Positions 38,347-48,221 of a stretch of DNA of 64,000 nt are shown one piece after another. The notes under the pieces are model-generated. The model ran no database searches. It was not told the origin of the DNA and saw only the letters and a list, made by a program, of their open reading frames with translations. Each line of letters opens with the position of its first letter. Positions within the stretch are counted from its first letter, which is position 1. Position numbers and translations under genes: made by a program. The stretch is taken from assembly GCF_014268815.2 (NCBI RefSeq), contig NZ_JABWRE020000001.1, forward strand, positions 1,555,001-1,619,000. Direction: 5' to 3'. Origin of the DNA: Pseudomonas urmiensis (GTDB taxonomy: Bacteria; Pseudomonadota; Gammaproteobacteria; Pseudomonadales; Pseudomonadaceae).

Positions 38347-38985
38347 TCAGCGGCGCAGGCCGCGCAGGGCCAGGTCGCTGATGAACGCCAGCCAGTCGGA
38401 CTTGGCCTGCTTGTCGGCCAGGTCCACGGCAAGGAAGGAGCTGAGGGTGTAGCGGTTGGAGTTATAGAAGTAGCACAGCGAGGCGATCATCAAGTAGGTG
38501 TGCTTGATGTCGATATCGGCGCGGAACAGGCCCTGGGCCTGGCCCGCCTCGATGATTGGCCGCAATACGCCGACCGCCTCGCCGGACAGCGCCTTGAGGT
38601 TCTGCGACTTCTTGGCGTGCTTGCCCTGATGAAGGTTTTCTGTGGCCAGGATGGTGACGAATTCCGGGTGGCGCACGTAGTAGTTCCAGATGAACGCCAC
38701 CAGTTCGCGCAGGGCGTTTTCAGGGTCGCAGAGGTCCAGGCGCAGCTTGGCTTCGGCTTGGTTGAAGCTTGCGTAGATATGCTCCAGCACGCTGATGAAC
38801 AGCTGCTCCTTGTTGCCGAAGTAGTAATAGATCATGCGGTCATTGGATTTGGCCAACGAGGAGATCTGCTCGATGCGCCCACCGGTGAAGCCTTCCTTGC
38901 TGAACACCTTCACCGCGGCCTGGAGGATGTTGTGTTTGGTGCGGTCGGCCTGCTGGGCGCGAACGCCGGTTTTGCGAGTCTGCAT
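38347..38985 (-). CDS. nicS: NicS, TetR-family repressor of nicAB
   Basis: 212 residues. The N-terminal helix-turn-helix (about 15-65) includes VFSKEGFTGGRIEQISSLA and DRMIYYYFGNKEQLF; the rest is a helical ligand domain. It is convergent with nicB, with only three bases between the stops, and divergent from the xdhC-like gene. In Pseudomonas putida the NicS orthologue represses nicAB and is relieved by nicotinate or 6-hydroxynicotinate; here orthology is inferred from position. Confidence 0.9.
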   Translation of the reverse strand: MQTRKTGVRAQQADRTKHNILQAAVKVFSKEGFTGGRIEQISSLAKSNDRMIYYYFGNKEQLFISVLEHIYASFNQAEAKLRLDLCDPENALRELVAFIWNYYVRHPEFVTILATENLHQGKHAKKSQNLKALSGEAVGVLRPIIEAGQAQGLFRADIDIKHTYLMIASLCYFYNSNRYTLSSFLAVDLADKQAKSDWLAFISDLALRGLRR

Positions 38986-39093
38986 GGGGGATCACTGTGC
39001 GGCTGGCAAGAGCGCTAACACTGCCATAGACCCTAGGGCCTTTGCGCGGCTTTTTCAGCAGAACGGTTAACGATGCCAATGAGGTAAGCGAAC

Positions 39094-40056
39094 ATGCAGC
39101 ATCTTGATCTGCAGGTCATCGACAAGGCCCTGCAATGGGCGCGGGCCGGCGAGACGATCTGGCTTTGCACGGTACTGTCCACCTATGGCTCGGCCCCACG
39201 CTCCCCGGGCGCGATGCTGGTCAGCAATGGTGGGCTGGAATCCGTGGGCTCGTTGTCGGGTGGCTGCGTCGAGGAGGAGTTTCTCGCAAGCCTTGGGCGC
39301 GGAGCCTTTACCCGCGCGGCGCAGGTGGTGCGCTATGGCGATGGGCAGGCGCAGAGCCGCCGTTTGCGTTTGCCGTGCGGCGGCGTGCTGGTGGTGTTGG
39401 TCGAACGTCGTGAGTCGAATGCTCGCTGGCTGGCGCATTTGCAGGCGCTGCGCAGTGCGCTCCTGGGCCAGCAGCGGGTAACGCGCAGGATCGCGCTGGC
39501 AAGCGGCAGCTTCGAGGTTTATGCCGACAGCAGCGTTGCCGTGCGCCTGGCCGAGGAAGTGGTCGAGATCGGCATCGGTCCGGCACTGCGCTTGCTGCTG
39601 GCTGGGTTATCTCCGGTGGCCGAGGCCTGCGCTGCTATCGCCCGCACGCTCGGTTGCGAGGTCATCGCCTGTGATCCGCGTGAAGAGATGGCGCATGTGC
39701 AGCTTGAAGGCGTGCAGATGCATCGCGTGCTGCCCTCGTTGTTCATTGCCGAGGGTGGCTGCCATGGCGCTACGGCCGTGGTCGCACTGACGCACGATCC
39801 GAAGATCGATGACTTGGCCTTGCTGGAGGCGGTCGATACCCAGGCGTTCTACATCGGCGCCATGGGGTCGCTGGCAACTTCCGCCAAGCGTGCTGAGCGC
39901 CTGCGGCGTATCGGTGGATTGACCGAGGCGCAGATCAGACGCTTGCACATGCCAATCGGCCTGGACCTGGGAAGCAAGTCGCCGGCAGAGATCGCGCTGG
40001 CGGTCATGGCGGACGTATTACGGGTGTATCGAGGAAAAGCGCGGGACGCTTTGTAG
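39094..40056 (+). CDS. XdhC/CoxI family molybdenum-cofactor maturation protein
   Basis: 320 residues. The N-terminal XdhC domain (about 10-75) includes CTVLSTYGSAPRSPGAMLV and LSGGCVEEEFL. The C-terminal Rossmann-type domain (about 165-300) ends with MGSLATSAKRAERLRRIG and IGLDLGSKSPAEIALAVMA. Family members sulfurate and deliver the molybdenum cofactor to xanthine-dehydrogenase-type enzymes; the obvious client is NicB. Confidence 0.92.
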   Translation: MQHLDLQVIDKALQWARAGETIWLCTVLSTYGSAPRSPGAMLVSNGGLESVGSLSGGCVEEEFLASLGRGAFTRAAQVVRYGDGQAQSRRLRLPCGGVLVVLVERRESNARWLAHLQALRSALLGQQRVTRRIALASGSFEVYADSSVAVRLAEEVVEIGIGPALRLLLAGLSPVAEACAAIARTLGCEVIACDPREEMAHVQLEGVQMHRVLPSLFIAEGGCHGATAVVALTHDPKIDDLALLEAVDTQAFYIGAMGSLATSAKRAERLRRIGGLTEAQIRRLHMPIGLDLGSKSPAEIALAVMADVLRVYRGKARDAL

Positions 40057-40342
40057 AACCGTTCTTGCCGGCAGTGATCTCAAGCAAGTCGGTAATTTGT
40101 AGGAAAGCGCGCTTTTCTTCCTCAATTCTTGTAGTCCAATTCCCAAGGGCGTCGTTTCCCTGCTCAGCCCATTGTGACGCCCCGGCGGCACGTCTAGTCT
40201 CGCCGTGCCTGTCGCGCTTCACTCCAGCATCCACCAGTCCCACGGGCAGAGATTCGCGTAGGGTTGCGTTGAATCGGTCTGGCAGGTGCTGGGGTGTTGC
40301 GCGAGAGGTCCTATCGATCATGGACAAGAGAAGGGCAGCACA

Positions 40343-40654
40343 ATGGACGACCAAGCGCTGTTGAACCAGATTATGAAATTGAAGACCACAGGTGTGGCCA
40401 CGTTTGCCTGCGATACGCCCAAGGGCAAAGTCGAGCTGTTGCGGGTGATGCCAGGGCTGGCAGCCGAAGAGGTGCTGCAGGACGTGGTGAAAATGTTGAG
40501 CTGTATGACCGAGCTCACCCGCCGCGCCATGGCCCGGCCGGACGATGTGGAAGTGTTGATGCGGTCGGGTTACTACCTCAATGGCATGGCCAAGGCGTTG
40601 GTAGAGGATCTGTTGCTGGGCTTGCATGGCGAGTCGGGAGCGACAGCGCATTAA
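40343..40654 (+). CDS. hypothetical protein, DUF3077/DUF6124-like
   Basis: 103 residues from ATG 40,343 (aaggg upstream). The pattern LLRVMPGLAAEEVLQDVVKM followed by a Cys-containing helix (LSCMTELTRRAM) and a C-terminal helix (YYLNGMAKALVEDLL) resembles small all-helical Pseudomonas proteins of the DUF3077 type. Function unknown; assignment is tentative. No clear operon partner. Confidence 0.6.
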   Translation: MDDQALLNQIMKLKTTGVATFACDTPKGKVELLRVMPGLAAEEVLQDVVKMLSCMTELTRRAMARPDDVEVLMRSGYYLNGMAKALVEDLLLGLHGESGATAH

Positions 40655-40785
40655 GTTTTGCGGACATCGGCCGTAATCGGGGGACAAGTAGCAGCGGCGC
40701 ACCGCCGCTGCTAATGATTTGCGCCATCACCGGGCTTGCATTGGTCCTGTTCTGCGAAAGCGCAGTGATTCGCCCGTTCGCCTCA

Positions 40786-41694
40786 TTATCGAGCCGAGGT
40801 ACCCAGCAATGCCTCGATCTCAGCCAAGCTCTTCTTCGCCGGCACACAGGTGATCGGTTCGAAACGATAGCCAAGCTTGTCGTCAGCGATAGCGATGGCA
40901 GCAGTATCGTTCGCAAGTGGGGCAATCATGGCACCACGCTTGTCCGAAAGGCCGCAGTAGGAAGCCGGCAACGTGAAGGCAGCGAAGGCAATTGCCTCGC
41001 GTGCTGGTTTTTCATACGTCGATTTGCGTGAGAGTTCGGCCATCGCAGTCAGCGCTATCAACGCACATAGGTAGATCGCCACCACCGCAGCCAAGTCAGG
41101 CAACGCGTCATATTTCTGTTTTTTGCGCATGCTGAAGTAGTCGCGCACCATAGAGCGCAGCATCAGGAACAACGAGCCGAACACCACCGCCCCCAGCGCT
41201 ATCGCCACGCCCGCCGACCACAGTGACACAGTCATGATCACACTCAGCAGAAGTTGTGCGCCGACCAACTCGCGCGGTGGCAAGTGGGTCAGCTCGGCAA
41301 TGACGTGATCGGCGAGAACCTTCGAGAGTGTCGCCACCCCGATCGCCAGCAGACCTGCCAGGGATTTCCACGGCAGGCGGTCGCGCAGTTTGCTGATCTC
41401 GAAGTAGCAGTACAGGAAGGCCATTCCAGACAACCAGGTCAAACCCAGCAGTGATCGGCCGAAGAGAGGGTTGAGCGGCATGCCCAGCTTGGCCAGGGCG
41501 CCAGTGGCGTAAAGAACGACAGCAAAGAAGCCGAAGATCATCATCACATGCCGCGTCAACGACCAGTCCTTGACGATCAGGTAGCGGCGATAGCACCAGA
41601 CCCGTTTGCGTGGTGTGGCATAGACATTGGCGCTATAGCCCGATAACGCCGGGGCGATGATGAACAGGGTGACGCAGAGCAGTACCTCAAGCAT
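40786..41694 (-). CDS. hypothetical multi-pass membrane protein
   Basis: 302 residues. Five or six hydrophobic segments (1-18, 50-70, 80-100, 113-128, 145-178, 205-222) are followed by a soluble C-terminal domain of about 75 residues that ends in CVPAKKSLAEIEALLG. Positively charged loops (RKRVWCYRRY, RKKQKYDALP) suggest an inner-membrane protein. No family recognised. Confidence 0.7.
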   Translation of the reverse strand: MLEVLLCVTLFIIAPALSGYSANVYATPRKRVWCYRRYLIVKDWSLTRHVMMIFGFFAVVLYATGALAKLGMPLNPLFGRSLLGLTWLSGMAFLYCYFEISKLRDRLPWKSLAGLLAIGVATLSKVLADHVIAELTHLPPRELVGAQLLLSVIMTVSLWSAGVAIALGAVVFGSLFLMLRSMVRDYFSMRKKQKYDALPDLAAVVAIYLCALIALTAMAELSRKSTYEKPAREAIAFAAFTLPASYCGLSDKRGAMIAPLANDTAAIAIADDKLGYRFEPITCVPAKKSLAEIEALLGTSAR

Positions 41695-42165
41695 TGCCTT
41701 TCCTTGTTTGATCTCTCTTGCCCGCCGGTCGAGCTGGCGACCGGCGCGGCGTCCATGGGTGCAGTGCGCACGTGGCGCGGGTTGCGATTGTGCAGGCCAT
41801 GGCAGAGAGATGCATCCCTAAGGAAGGCATTTCGGAAGCGTCTGACGTGATGCAGAAGCTTGGTAGTGGGAAGTGTTAAGCAAAACGCCGATGGAAGGGG
41901 CTGAGCATGCGGTCCAGGGTAAATAGCGGTCAAGCCCAGCTCGGTTGCCTTCGTTTCTGAACTACTCAGCACGTCCCCAAACAGTGCAGGCATGCTTTAA
42001 AATGAGTCTCCAAGCACAATAATTTTGCCTTTAGTTGGTTTTAGCTATGCATGTTGCATATAAATCGATATTCGAATTGCTGACTTTTTCCACCTGCTCC
42101 TCGTGCCGCCTAAGCGGCCCACATATTGCTCTAGCTGCTGCCATCGACAACCCGGAGCCCCAGCC
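41695..42165. other. intergenic region upstream of codB
   Basis: About 470 bases without a credible gene. The stretch 41,990-42,080 is AT-rich and is the likely promoter of the codB operon. No specific site is claimed. Confidence 0.4.
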
Positions 42166-43425
42166 ATGAGCGCGCCCAGCGAATTCCCCCTCTCAGAAGC
42201 CCCCCAATCAGCCCGCAAGGGCCTGCTACCGATTGCCATGGTGCTGTTCAGCTTCACCTTCTTCACCGGCACGATGTTCGCCGGCGGCAAGCTGGGCATG
42301 GCCTTCAACTTCGTCGACATGCTGTGGATCGCGACCATCGGCAACAGCTTGCTGGCGTTGTACGCCGCCACCTTGGCCTTCATCGCCTCGCGCAGCGGTT
42401 TGAACACGGTGCTGATGGGGCGCTTCTGCTTTGGCGAGGCAGGCAGCCGGCTTTCGGATTTTCTCCTGGGCTTTGCCGAACTGGGCTGGTACGCCTGGGG
42501 CACGGCGACGGTGGCGATCGTGCTGGTCAAGCTTCTTGGCCTGGCCGATGGTTTTACCATCCCGCTGATGGTGTTGTTTGGCCTGGGCTTTAGCATCACC
42601 GCAATCATCGGTTTCAAGGGCCTGGACCTGCTGTCGCGGGTGTCGGTGCCATTGATGTTCGTCTTGCTGGTGGTGTCGATGGTCATCGCTACCCGCGATG
42701 CCGGGGGCTTTGCCGGGCTGGCGGCGGTCATACCGCATGAGGCGATGAGCTTTTCCGCGGCGGTGACCATGGTCTTTGGCACCTTCGCCAGCGGCGCCAC
42801 CCAGGCCACCAACTGGACGCGGCTGTCGCGCAGCGGGCGGGTGGCAGTGACTGCGAGTGTGGTGAGTTTTCTGCTGGGTAACGGGCTGATGGTGGTCGCG
42901 GGGGCCTGGTGTGCGATGGTCTACCAGCAGGCGGATATCGTCGAGGTGATGATCCTCCAGGGCCTGTCGTTCGCGGCGGTGGTGATGCTCTGCCTGAACC
43001 TGTGGACTATCCAGGGGCCGACCATCTACAACGTTTCGGCGGCGGCCTGCCATTTGCTGCGCAGCGAGCGTCGGCGCACGGCGACCCTGGTCGCGGCGGC
43101 GGTAGGCATCGTGCTGGCGATTGGCGGTATGTACGAGTTGCTGATCCCGTTCCTGGTGCTGTTGGGCTCGATCATTCCGCCTGTGGGCGGAGTGATCATG
43201 GCCGACTTCTGGTATCGCCACCGTGGTCAGTATCCGGCCTTGGCGTCGGTAAGCCTGCCGCGCTACAACCTCAAGGGCTTGTCAGCCTACGCGGTAGGCG
43301 CGTTGTTGGCCTATTGCTCGCCGTGGGTTGCGCCACTGGTGGGGATTGGCGCCTCGGCGCTGTGCTACATCCTGCTGCTTGAACTCAGTGGCCGGCGGCG
43401 CACCCTGGCGCAGGTCGAGCCGTGA
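42166..43425 (+). CDS. codB: CodB-like cytosine permease (NCS1 family)
   Basis: Inner-membrane transporter for cytosine or a related base, 419 residues with 12 membrane segments. NCS1 features include the first-helix FTGTMFAGGKLGMAF and later IQGPTIYNVSAAAC and GSIIPPVGGVIMADFWY. It overlaps the next gene by four bases and belongs with a regulator and codA. The substrate is inferred from the co-located deaminase. Confidence 0.88.
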   Translation: MSAPSEFPLSEAPQSARKGLLPIAMVLFSFTFFTGTMFAGGKLGMAFNFVDMLWIATIGNSLLALYAATLAFIASRSGLNTVLMGRFCFGEAGSRLSDFLLGFAELGWYAWGTATVAIVLVKLLGLADGFTIPLMVLFGLGFSITAIIGFKGLDLLSRVSVPLMFVLLVVSMVIATRDAGGFAGLAAVIPHEAMSFSAAVTMVFGTFASGATQATNWTRLSRSGRVAVTASVVSFLLGNGLMVVAGAWCAMVYQQADIVEVMILQGLSFAAVVMLCLNLWTIQGPTIYNVSAAACHLLRSERRRTATLVAAAVGIVLAIGGMYELLIPFLVLLGSIIPPVGGVIMADFWYRHRGQYPALASVSLPRYNLKGLSAYAVGALLAYCSPWVAPLVGIGASALCYILLLELSGRRRTLAQVEP

Positions 43426-44639
43426 GCCTGGCGCTGGAAGAGATCCTCTGTCTGCCTGGGCTGCAGGACATGGCTGTTCGCGCTGGGGCGCGCAACCTGC
43501 AGCGGCGCGTGCGCTGGCCTTATGTGGCAGAGAACGAGGGCATCGCCGAGTGGGTGATGGGCGGCGAGCTGGTGTTCGTCACCGGCATCAACCATCCGCG
43601 CGGCGAGGCCAATCTGTTGAGCCTGGTCGAAGACGGCGAGGCGGTTGGCATTGCCGGGATGGTGATCCTCACCGGCGGCACGTTCATCCAGGGTATTCCG
43701 CCCGCAGTGATCGCGCGCGCCGAGCAGTTGGGCCTGCCGCTGATCGAGCAGCCCTATGCGCTGAAGATGGTGGTGGTCACTCATTTGATCGGTACGGCGC
43801 TGGTGCAGATGAGCCAGGTACGGCGCTCGCGCAACGATATCCTGGGCCAATTGCTGACTGGAGATTACCCAAGCCTGGCCATCGCTCGCCAGCGCGCGGC
43901 GCACCTGGAACTGGCGCTGGATAGGCCGCGGCGTTTGGTGGCGCTACGCCTGTCGGCGGTCGATGAGTTGTTCGAGCGCCATGGTCCGGCGCACGGTGAG
44001 CGTCTCTGGCAAAGCACCCGCCAAGCGCTGGAAGATCATCTTCACGCCTGGTGCCGTAATCGCCCAGGCGCGGTGATGGCGCAGTTGCCGGGCGATCTGT
44101 TGGTGCTGTTGTTGGCCGAGGATGGCGACCTGCGCATGGCCTTGGCCGAGTTGCATCGGCAGCTGCTGGAAGTGGCGGGGGAGATGGGCCTGTTCATGGG
44201 CCTGTCGAGCCTCGCCGAGGACTGCGCGCATTACCGCCAGGCCCTAAATCAGGCGCGCCAGGCCCTGGAGGTGGCGCAAAACCTGCGACCAGCCACGGGC
44301 CTGTGCGACTTCAGCGAGCTAGGTGTATTGCGCTTGCTGCAAGGCATCGTCGACCGCTCGCTGATCGACGACTTCGTCGGCCAGACCCTCGGCCCGTTGA
44401 TCACGCCTGGGCGCAAAAACCCGTATTCGCTGGTGCACACCCTCGACGCGCTGCTCAAGGAAAACGGCAATGGCCTGAAGGCCGCGCAGCGTCTGGGTTT
44501 GCACCGCAACACCATCAACCAACGTATGCAACGTATCGAGCAATTGAGCGGGCAGTCGCTGGACGACCCGCTTTTCCGTATGAATGCTTCGGTCGCTATG
44601 CTGATATGGCGCATGACCGAAACCCAAGGCAAGGAGTAA
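43422..44639 (+). CDS. PucR-family transcriptional regulator
   Basis: 405 residues starting at a GTG that overlaps the codB stop. The N-terminal PucR domain (about 5-125) includes [20 protein letters not shown] and [14 protein letters not shown]. The C-terminal helix-turn-helix of the CdaR/PucR type (about 330-400) includes [20 protein letters not shown] and [10 protein letters not shown]. PucR regulators respond to purine or pyrimidine compounds. Being between the transporter and deaminase genes, it probably regulates its own operon. Confidence 0.9.
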   Translation: MSLALEEILCLPGLQDMAVRAGARNLQRRVRWPYVAENEGIAEWVMGGELVFVTGINHPRGEANLLSLVEDGEAVGIAGMVILTGGTFIQGIPPAVIARAEQLGLPLIEQPYALKMVVVTHLIGTALVQMSQVRRSRNDILGQLLTGDYPSLAIARQRAAHLELALDRPRRLVALRLSAVDELFERHGPAHGERLWQSTRQALEDHLHAWCRNRPGAVMAQLPGDLLVLLLAEDGDLRMALAELHRQLLEVAGEMGLFMGLSSLAEDCAHYRQALNQARQALEVAQNLRPATGLCDFSELGVLRLLQGIVDRSLIDDFVGQTLGPLITPGRKNPYSLVHTLDALLKENGNGLKAAQRLGLHRNTINQRMQRIEQLSGQSLDDPLFRMNASVAMLIWRMTETQGKE

Positions 44640-44643
44640 CCCC

Positions 44644-45885
44644 ATGAACATCATCAACGCACGCCTGCGTGGCAAACCCGGCCTGTTTCGGATCGAACTC
44701 AACGGCGAGCGCATCGCCGCCATCGAGCCGCAAAACGCGGCGCTGGCGCTGAGCAATGCCGATGACCTGGACGCCCAGCAGAACCTGGTGGTAGCGCCGT
44801 TCATCGAGCCGCATATCCACCTCGACGCCACGCTCACCGCCGGCGAGCCGAATTGGAACATGAGCGGTACGTTGTTCGAGGGCATCGAGCGCTGGGCCGA
44901 GCGCAAAGAGCTCAACACCCACGAAGACACCAAGACCCGTGCCACCAAGACCATCGGCATGCTGGTCGATCACGGCATCCAGCATGTGCGTACCCACGTC
45001 GACGTGACTGACCCCAAGCTGACGGCGCTCAAGGCGATGATCGAGGTGCGCGAAGAAGTTCGTCACCTGATCGATCTGCAGATCGTGGCTTTCCCGCAGG
45101 AGGGCATCGAGTCGTACGCCAATGGCCGGGCGCTGATGAGCGAGGCGGTGGCGATGGGTGCCGATGTGGTCGGTGGTATTCCGCACTTTGAGAACACCCG
45201 TGACCAGGGCGTGTCGTCGATCAAGTTTCTGATGGACCTGGCCGAGCGCAGCGGCTGCCTGGTGGATGTGCACTGCGACGAGACCGATGACCCGCAGTCG
45301 CGCTTTCTCGAAGTATTGGCCGAGGAAGCGCGGGTGCGTGGCATGGGCGCGCGGGTCACTGCCAGCCATACCACCGCCATGGGCTCCTACGACAATGCCT
45401 ACTGCTCCAAGCTGTTCCGGCTGTTGAAGATGAGTGGGATCAACTTTGTTTCCTGCCCGACCGAGAGCATCCACCTGCAGGGGCGTTTCGATACCTATCC
45501 CAAGCGCCGTGGCCTGACCCGGGTGGCCGAAATCGACCGGGCGGGGATGAATGTGTGCTTTGGCCAGGACTCGATCGTCGACCCGTGGTATCCGCTGGGC
45601 AATGGCAACATCTTGCGCATTCTTGAGGCGGGGCTGCACATCTGCCACATGCTCGGTTATGAAGATTTGCAGCGTGGGCTGGACCTGATTACCGATAACA
45701 GTGCCCGCACCCTCAACCTGGGTGAGCGCTATGGCATCGAGGTGGGGCGGCCGGCGAATCTGCTGTTGTTGTCGGCGCCGGATGATTACGAGATGGTTCG
45801 CAGCCAAGGGCATGCGTTGGTGTCGGTGCGTGCTGGCAAGGTATTGATGCGCCGCACGCCAGCGCAGGTTCAGCGGTTTGCTTGA
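44644..45885 (+). CDS. codA: cytosine deaminase
   Basis: Deaminates cytosine to uracil and ammonia. 413 residues of the amidohydrolase superfamily. Metal and catalytic residues are visible: [15 protein letters not shown] (two His), [11 protein letters not shown] (His, with nearby Glu), [12 protein letters not shown] (His) and [10 protein letters not shown] (Asp). The ATG follows aaggag four bases after the regulator's stop. Isoguanine or creatinine-type substrates are alternatives within the family. Confidence 0.92.
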   Translation: MNIINARLRGKPGLFRIELNGERIAAIEPQNAALALSNADDLDAQQNLVVAPFIEPHIHLDATLTAGEPNWNMSGTLFEGIERWAERKELNTHEDTKTRATKTIGMLVDHGIQHVRTHVDVTDPKLTALKAMIEVREEVRHLIDLQIVAFPQEGIESYANGRALMSEAVAMGADVVGGIPHFENTRDQGVSSIKFLMDLAERSGCLVDVHCDETDDPQSRFLEVLAEEARVRGMGARVTASHTTAMGSYDNAYCSKLFRLLKMSGINFVSCPTESIHLQGRFDTYPKRRGLTRVAEIDRAGMNVCFGQDSIVDPWYPLGNGNILRILEAGLHICHMLGYEDLQRGLDLITDNSARTLNLGERYGIEVGRPANLLLLSAPDDYEMVRSQGHALVSVRAGKVLMRRTPAQVQRFA

Positions 45886-45897
45886 GGTGTAGAGGCT

Positions 45898-45916
45898 GGG
45901 GCTGCAAAGCAGCCCC
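45898..45916 (+). terminator. possible terminator hairpin after codA
   Basis: Stem ggggctgc / gcagcccc with loop aaa, directly after codA. It is followed by A and T rather than a pure T-run, so its strength is uncertain. Confidence 0.4.
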
Positions 45917-46037
45917 AAAAATTTCACTCATCGGCGTTGCGCGGCTTCAATTCACAATTGCCCCACAGGCCGATCGGTGGCAGGCTTTGCCGGCGCTTTT
46001 GCATCACCCACACTGCGAACAATAAGGAACCGCCAAG

Positions 46038-46775
46038 GTGAGTTGGGAAAAAGTCGGGAAGTCCCTCGTGGGCCTGTTGGTCGTCGGCGCCTGCGCAGCA
46101 GGGCTGTATACCGCCTTCAAGGAAGAACCAGCCCTGCAGGCACGCCTGACCTACGCCTACCTGACCTACCCGAGCCAGTTCAACGAGCGCATCAGCAAGG
46201 CCAATGACTTGCTCAAGTACGAGCGCCTGCATGAGCAGATGAGCGATATCAGCAAAGGCCTGCTCGGCCACCAGCAGCTCGACAAACTGGTCGACGTCGC
46301 CCAGGAACCCTACCTGCAGCTGTTCGCCAAGCCGTTCGAAGCAGGGCTGGTCGACCATCGCACCGGCTTGCAGATCGAGCTGGAAAATACCAGCGATAGG
46401 GCACTCAAGGACGTGCAGATCCGCCTGCCGGCCAAAGGCCTGGTGCAGGTGCGTGACGATGCCGGCAACGATGCGATTCCCCAGGCGGCGACCAATATCA
46501 TCGACATTCCGAGCATCGCCGGGCGTGCGGCGTGCAAGGTGTGGATCTATTTTGATTCCGATTACTCGCAGATTCGCCAGGGTGGCCTGAGCATCCGCCA
46601 TGCCGATGGGCTGGCACAGATCAGCACCTACCGCGAATACATAGGCTTGCCCGCAACGGTGGCCAAGTACAGCCAGCTGCTAATAGCACTGCTGGTGCTA
46701 CTGACCCTGGCAGTGCTTGGCATGGGCTACACCTGCCTGCGCCGAGAGCGCAGCGCCTCGAGCGCGTCCAGATAA
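46038..46775 (+). CDS. hypothetical protein with N- and C-terminal membrane segments
   Basis: 245 residues with a GTG start; aagga lies 12 bases upstream. A membrane segment at residues 8-26 (SLVGLLVVGACAAGLYTAF) and another at 212-232 (LLIALLVLLTLAVLGMGY) enclose a soluble domain, likely periplasmic. Its middle (about 105-200) looks like a beta-sandwich (LQIELENTSDRALKDVQIRL). No named family recognised. Its stop is two bases from that of the convergent regulator gene. Confidence 0.7.
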   Translation: MSWEKVGKSLVGLLVVGACAAGLYTAFKEEPALQARLTYAYLTYPSQFNERISKANDLLKYERLHEQMSDISKGLLGHQQLDKLVDVAQEPYLQLFAKPFEAGLVDHRTGLQIELENTSDRALKDVQIRLPAKGLVQVRDDAGNDAIPQAATNIIDIPSIAGRAACKVWIYFDSDYSQIRQGGLSIRHADGLAQISTYREYIGLPATVAKYSQLLIALLVLLTLAVLGMGYTCLRRERSASSASR

Positions 46776-46776
46776 C

Positions 46777-47316
46777 TCACTCGCCGTCGTGCAGCGCCAG
46801 GCTCTGGCGCAGTTGCGCAAGCATTGCCGTGCGTAGCTGCGCGGGCGCGTGCAGCTGAATCGCCCCGGCGTGGGCCAGCAGCCAGCCCAGCAAGGGGCGA
46901 TTGTCTTCGACGGTAGCCTCAAGGTGAGCGCTGCCGTCTTCCTGATAGTCCAGGCGCATATCCGCAGAAAGCGGCTGTTGTTGCAGGCGCTGGGCCAGTG
47001 CCGGGTTGACCCAGGCGCGTAACGCCACCTGCTGTGGTCGGTCGATATCGTTCGGTTGCAGCAGCTGCGCCTCGCCCAGGCTCAAGCCCGGTTGCCAGTA
47101 CCAACCGTAGGGCATGCCCTTGCTGTTGCAGTGCAAGGGGAACAACCCGGCCAGCTCATTCAGATCACGTTCCACCGTGCGCTTGCTGGTCGAGTGACCT
47201 ATCTTGGCCAACGCCTGTTGCAATTGGGTGGAGCTCAAGCCCGGATGATGGTCGGGCAGCAGCTTGAGCAACTGCCACTGACGGGCGATGGTGTGGCGAG
47301 TGGGATTGCTGGGCAA
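46777..47316 (-). CDS. short WYL/YafY-type transcriptional regulator
   Basis: 179 residues. The N-terminal winged helix (about 5-70) shows LSSTQLQQALAKIGHSTSKR followed by TVERDLNELAGLFPL. The middle and end resemble a WYL-domain scaffold (EATVEDNRPLLGWLLAHAGA), but the typical 300-residue regulator is much longer, so this is a short or reduced form. Ligand and targets unknown. Confidence 0.7.
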   Translation of the reverse strand: MPSNPTRHTIARQWQLLKLLPDHHPGLSSTQLQQALAKIGHSTSKRTVERDLNELAGLFPLHCNSKGMPYGWYWQPGLSLGEAQLLQPNDIDRPQQVALRAWVNPALAQRLQQQPLSADMRLDYQEDGSAHLEATVEDNRPLLGWLLAHAGAIQLHAPAQLRTAMLAQLRQSLALHDGE

Positions 47317-47409
47317 AACACGGATCCTTGGCGCAGCGGGTGGCTCGCCTAGCTAGTGGCAATTGGCTATTGCTGCGCAGCATACCTTGGCACAGGATGG
47401 GATCCAAAT

Positions 47410-47853
47410 TTAGTTAGCGCTTTCGCGCAACGGTTGCTGGATGACTTCGTATCTTGCAGTTCCTTCGACTACTAGCGTGCCTTGCTCATCCCAGAGCTCA
47501 CCTCGGGCATAACGCCTATGTCCTCTGGACATGTATTGGGTACCGACGCCGACGAAGCGCCCAGGAGTGACAGGCACCCGCAGTTGGATATCCAGCCCAG
47601 TGCAGCGGGCTACTTGGTTACTGGCGAGCATGGCGAAGACTGCCGGCCCCATGCATTCCTCGATCATCGCCGAGAGCATACCGGCGTGGATAAAGCCCTC
47701 TTCGTTGGTCAGGGATGACGTAGCCGTGAACAGCACCTCGGCCTGGCGCTTGACCTTGTGATACAAGATCAGTTGCCAGCCGAGCAGGCTGGCGGCGTGA
47801 GGCAACGAATGCTGGCCATCGGTGGTTCTGCAGAACAGCGTGTCCTTGTCCAT
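47410..47853 (-). CDS. hotdog-fold thioesterase-like protein (PaaI/4HBT type)
   Basis: 147 residues with a hotdog core: the long helix NEEGFIHAGMLSAMIEECMG carries the residues used for catalysis in PaaI-type thioesterases, followed by strands TGLDIQLRVPVTPGRFVGVG and GTLVVEGTARYEV. It would hydrolyse an acyl-CoA or similar thioester. Substrate unknown; it is not in an obvious operon. Confidence 0.75.
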   Translation of the reverse strand: MDKDTLFCRTTDGQHSLPHAASLLGWQLILYHKVKRQAEVLFTATSSLTNEEGFIHAGMLSAMIEECMGPAVFAMLASNQVARCTGLDIQLRVPVTPGRFVGVGTQYMSRGHRRYARGELWDEQGTLVVEGTARYEVIQQPLRESAN

Positions 47854-48036
47854 CAGGTGAGGCGCTCCATAGCCGAGGGCATCACCTAGCCTGCAATGGA
47901 CAGTGGATCAGGTCTACTGGCAAAAATGCCAGGTGTGCAATCGAGCGCTTGGATGTGCGCTATTTCAGTTGAGTGTCTGCGCTAGCCATCCCGGCTGATG
48001 ACAAGCCACCCCCCCTCCTGTATACCTATTCGCCAC

Positions 48037-48126
48037 CAAGGGGAGCCCGGCAACGGGCTGAGAAACCGCTGAGATCACCAGCGCGGTGACCCTTCGAACC
48101 TGATCCGGATCATGCCGGCGAAGGGA
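48037..48126 (+). promoter_or_regulatory. TPP riboswitch (THI element)
   Basis: Conserved THI-box parts are present in order: a stem gagcccgg...gggctgaga with the CTGAGA signature, a variable stem around ctgagatcaccagcgcggtg, then acccttcgaacctgatccgg and atgccggcgaaggga. It lies about 95 bases upstream of the first tenA-type gene. A hairpin cggcctc/gaggccg follows at about 48,153-48,172 without a T-run, so control may be translational. TPP binding should lower expression of the genes downstream. Confidence 0.93.
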
Positions 48127-48221
48127 TGGGACTGCCGACCTGCCTTTTTGCCGGCCTCACTGCGAGGCCGCTTCATGCCACACCGCCACGGTCTCGCTGT
48201 CACCCTACAGAGGACAGCACC

